Below, in pieces: positions 5,192-6,434 of a stretch of 6,434 nucleotides of DNA. Made by a program: the position numbers and the translations under genes. The notes beneath the pieces were generated by a model, which was given only the letters and a program-made list of their open reading frames with translations, was not told the origin of the DNA and did not search any database. The DNA comes from a bacterium (GTDB lineage Bacteria > Chlamydiota > Chlamydiia > Chlamydiales > SM23-39): assembly GCA_021818045.1 (NCBI GenBank), contig JAKAFF010000085.1, positions 1 through 6,434 on the forward strand. The letters run 5' to 3'. The stretch's first letter is position 1, and every line of letters begins with the position of its first letter.

Positions 5192-6434
5192 ACCGTCAGG
5201 GGTCTCTGCTCAAGGATGGCATCTTTTCGCCCTTTTTATATCGACGATGATGTGTATTATACTGCGCCCGTTTCCAATGGGTGTCATCTCGATTTTTGCA
5301 CTCACTATTGCGGTTGTAACGGGCGTTTTGTCCTTTTCTCAAGCATTCAGCGGTTTTAGCAACGAAGTAGTGTGGCTCGTTGTGATCGCATTTTTCATCG
5401 CTCGGGGATTTATTCTGACAGGTCTTGGCAACCGCGTGGCTTATAAAGTCATGAGCCTTCTTGGCAAAAATAGTCTAGGTCTCGGATATGGGTTAGTCGC
5501 GACAGATCTGATTTTGGCTCCAGCCATTCCAAGTCTCACAGCAAGAGTTGGAGGGATTGTTTATCCGATCGTTAAGGCATTAGCGGAAGTGTTTACAGGC
5601 AATTCCCACGATCCTAAAATGGGGGGCTTTTTAGCTCAATCGGCATTTCAAGGATCGGCCATCACAAGTGCGATGTTTTTAACAGCTATGGCAGGCAATC
5701 CGCTGATTGCAGAAATCGCTCGAGGACAAGGCATTGAGTTAAGTTGGGCCAGTTGGGCGCTTGCCGCTTTTATCCCTGGCATTGTGAGTTTGATTGCAAC
5801 GCCTTGGTTGATTTTTAAAGTCATGCCGCCCACCATTCGTCAAACCCCACATGCCAAAGAGATGGCGTTAGAGAGGCTCAAGCACATGGGGGCTATGAAA
5901 AGGGGCGAATGGGTGATGTTTGGCACCTTTATTTTGCTTTTAATTCTTTGGGTTTTAGGCGGGTATATTGGATTAAAACCAACTGTTGCAGCCCTTATCG
6001 GTCTTGCGATTTTGCTCTCTTCCGGAGTCATCAAATGGAAAGACATTTTGGAAGAAACTGCGGCGTGGGACACGTTTATTTGGTTTGCAACTTTAGTGAC
6101 GTTGGCCGGTTTTTTAAACCAATTTGGGATCACATCGTGGTTTAGTCAATGGGTAGTAGCGCATGTTTCCCATTTTCCATGGCTTGTTGGATTTGGCATT
6201 GTGGCGATCGTCTATTTTTACACTCACTACTTCTTTGCTAGCAACTTAGCCCATTTAGGCGCTATGTATGCGCCTTTGCTCATCGTATCCATTGCTCTAG
6301 GGACTCCTCCTAAACTCGCAGCGCTTACCTTGGCCTTTTTTAGTAGCTTATTTGGCGGGCTTACTCATTATGGATCGGGACCGGCTCCTGTCCTTTTTGG
6401 GACTGGGTATCTGTCTGTGGGTCAATGGTGGAAG
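5127..6434 (+). CDS. DASS-family 2-oxoglutarate/malate-type translocator (3' end cut by window)
   Basis: There are 436 codons open to the window edge; relatives are about 470 residues, so only the last helix or so is missing. The protein belongs to the divalent anion:Na+ symporter family in the branch of plastid DiT1 and chlamydial sodiTi/ybhI, which move 2-oxoglutarate, malate and other dicarboxylates; import from the host is the inferred role. Landmarks: helix 1 at 7-19, WHLFALF at 31-37, RPFPMG at 47-52, FFIARGFILTGLGNRVAY at 89-106, hairpin-1 tip APAIPSLTAR at 131-140, QGSAITSAMFLTAMAGNPL at 175-193, AWDTFIWFATL at 313-323, hairpin-2 tip HYFFASNLAH at 367-376, and GGLTHYGSGPAPV at 410-422. 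The two binding tips read S-L-T and S-N-L rather than S-N-T. ATG 5127 is the right start because the N-terminal helix begins at once; it lies within the RDD gene and has no Shine-Dalgarno site. Confidence 0.92.
   Translation, partial: MKKWKQLLAAILLGLLIWVSPEPSGVSAQGWHLFALFISTMMCIILRPFPMGVISIFALTIAVVTGVLSFSQAFSGFSNEVVWLVVIAFFIARGFILTGLGNRVAYKVMSLLGKNSLGLGYGLVATDLILAPAIPSLTARVGGIVYPIVKALAEVFTGNSHDPKMGGFLAQSAFQGSAITSAMFLTAMAGNPLIAEIARGQGIELSWASWALAAFIPGIVSLIATPWLIFKVMPPTIRQTPHAKEMALERLKHMGAMKRGEWVMFGTFILLLILWVLGGYIGLKPTVAALIGLAILLSSGVIKWKDILEETAAWDTFIWFATLVTLAGFLNQFGITSWFSQWVVAHVSHFPWLVGFGIVAIVYFYTHYFFASNLAHLGAMYAPLLIVSIALGTPPKLAALTLAFFSSLFGGLTHYGSGPAPVLFGTGYLSVGQWWK

Overview
The window looks like gene-dense chromosome from a bacterium of the Chlamydiota, most likely a chlamydia-like symbiont of amoebae or other protists. 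This is an inference. The best support is the last gene, a DASS-family 2-oxoglutarate/malate translocator whose text closely resembles, as I remember it, the chlamydial sodiTi/ybhI-type translocator. A GadC/XasA-type amino acid antiporter, several genes without Shine-Dalgarno sites and moderate G+C (by eye in the mid-to-high 40s percent) fit the same picture. Another intracellular lineage, such as Legionellales, cannot be excluded by eye.

Eight protein genes fill almost all of the sequence. On the minus strand at the left are an APC-superfamily antiporter (321-1715) and, 9 bases beyond its stop and in the same frame, the first half of a nitroreductase-family flavoprotein that runs off the window edge (1-311). 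Divergent from the antiporter, across 96 bases that carry a perfect inverted repeat, is a 275-residue protein with a convincing C-terminal SH2 domain (1812-2639). It converges on a two-gene minus-strand unit: a divergent TspO/MBR protein (2990-3502) followed at once by a TMEM14/FAX-type membrane protein (2653-2979). Divergent from that unit, a plus-strand series runs to the end: threonylcarbamoyl-AMP synthase (3621-4511), an RDD-family membrane protein (4523-5191) and the dicarboxylate translocator (5127 to the edge), whose start lies inside the RDD gene. No RNA gene, mobile element, CRISPR array or direct-repeat array is visible, and no gene-free stretch exceeds 118 bases.

Five of the eight products are membrane proteins and two are transporters for host-type metabolites (amino acids, dicarboxylates), which suits an intracellular lifestyle. 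The most notable item is the SH2 protein: a phosphotyrosine-reading module typical of eukaryotes, in a small soluble protein without a signal peptide, is a good candidate for a secreted host-signalling effector. The second is the tight pairing of a TspO protein with a TMEM14 protein, two families linked separately to porphyrin or lipid handling in mitochondria and plastids. The third is a near-consensus promoter inside the RDD gene placed so that the translocator mRNA would be almost leaderless.
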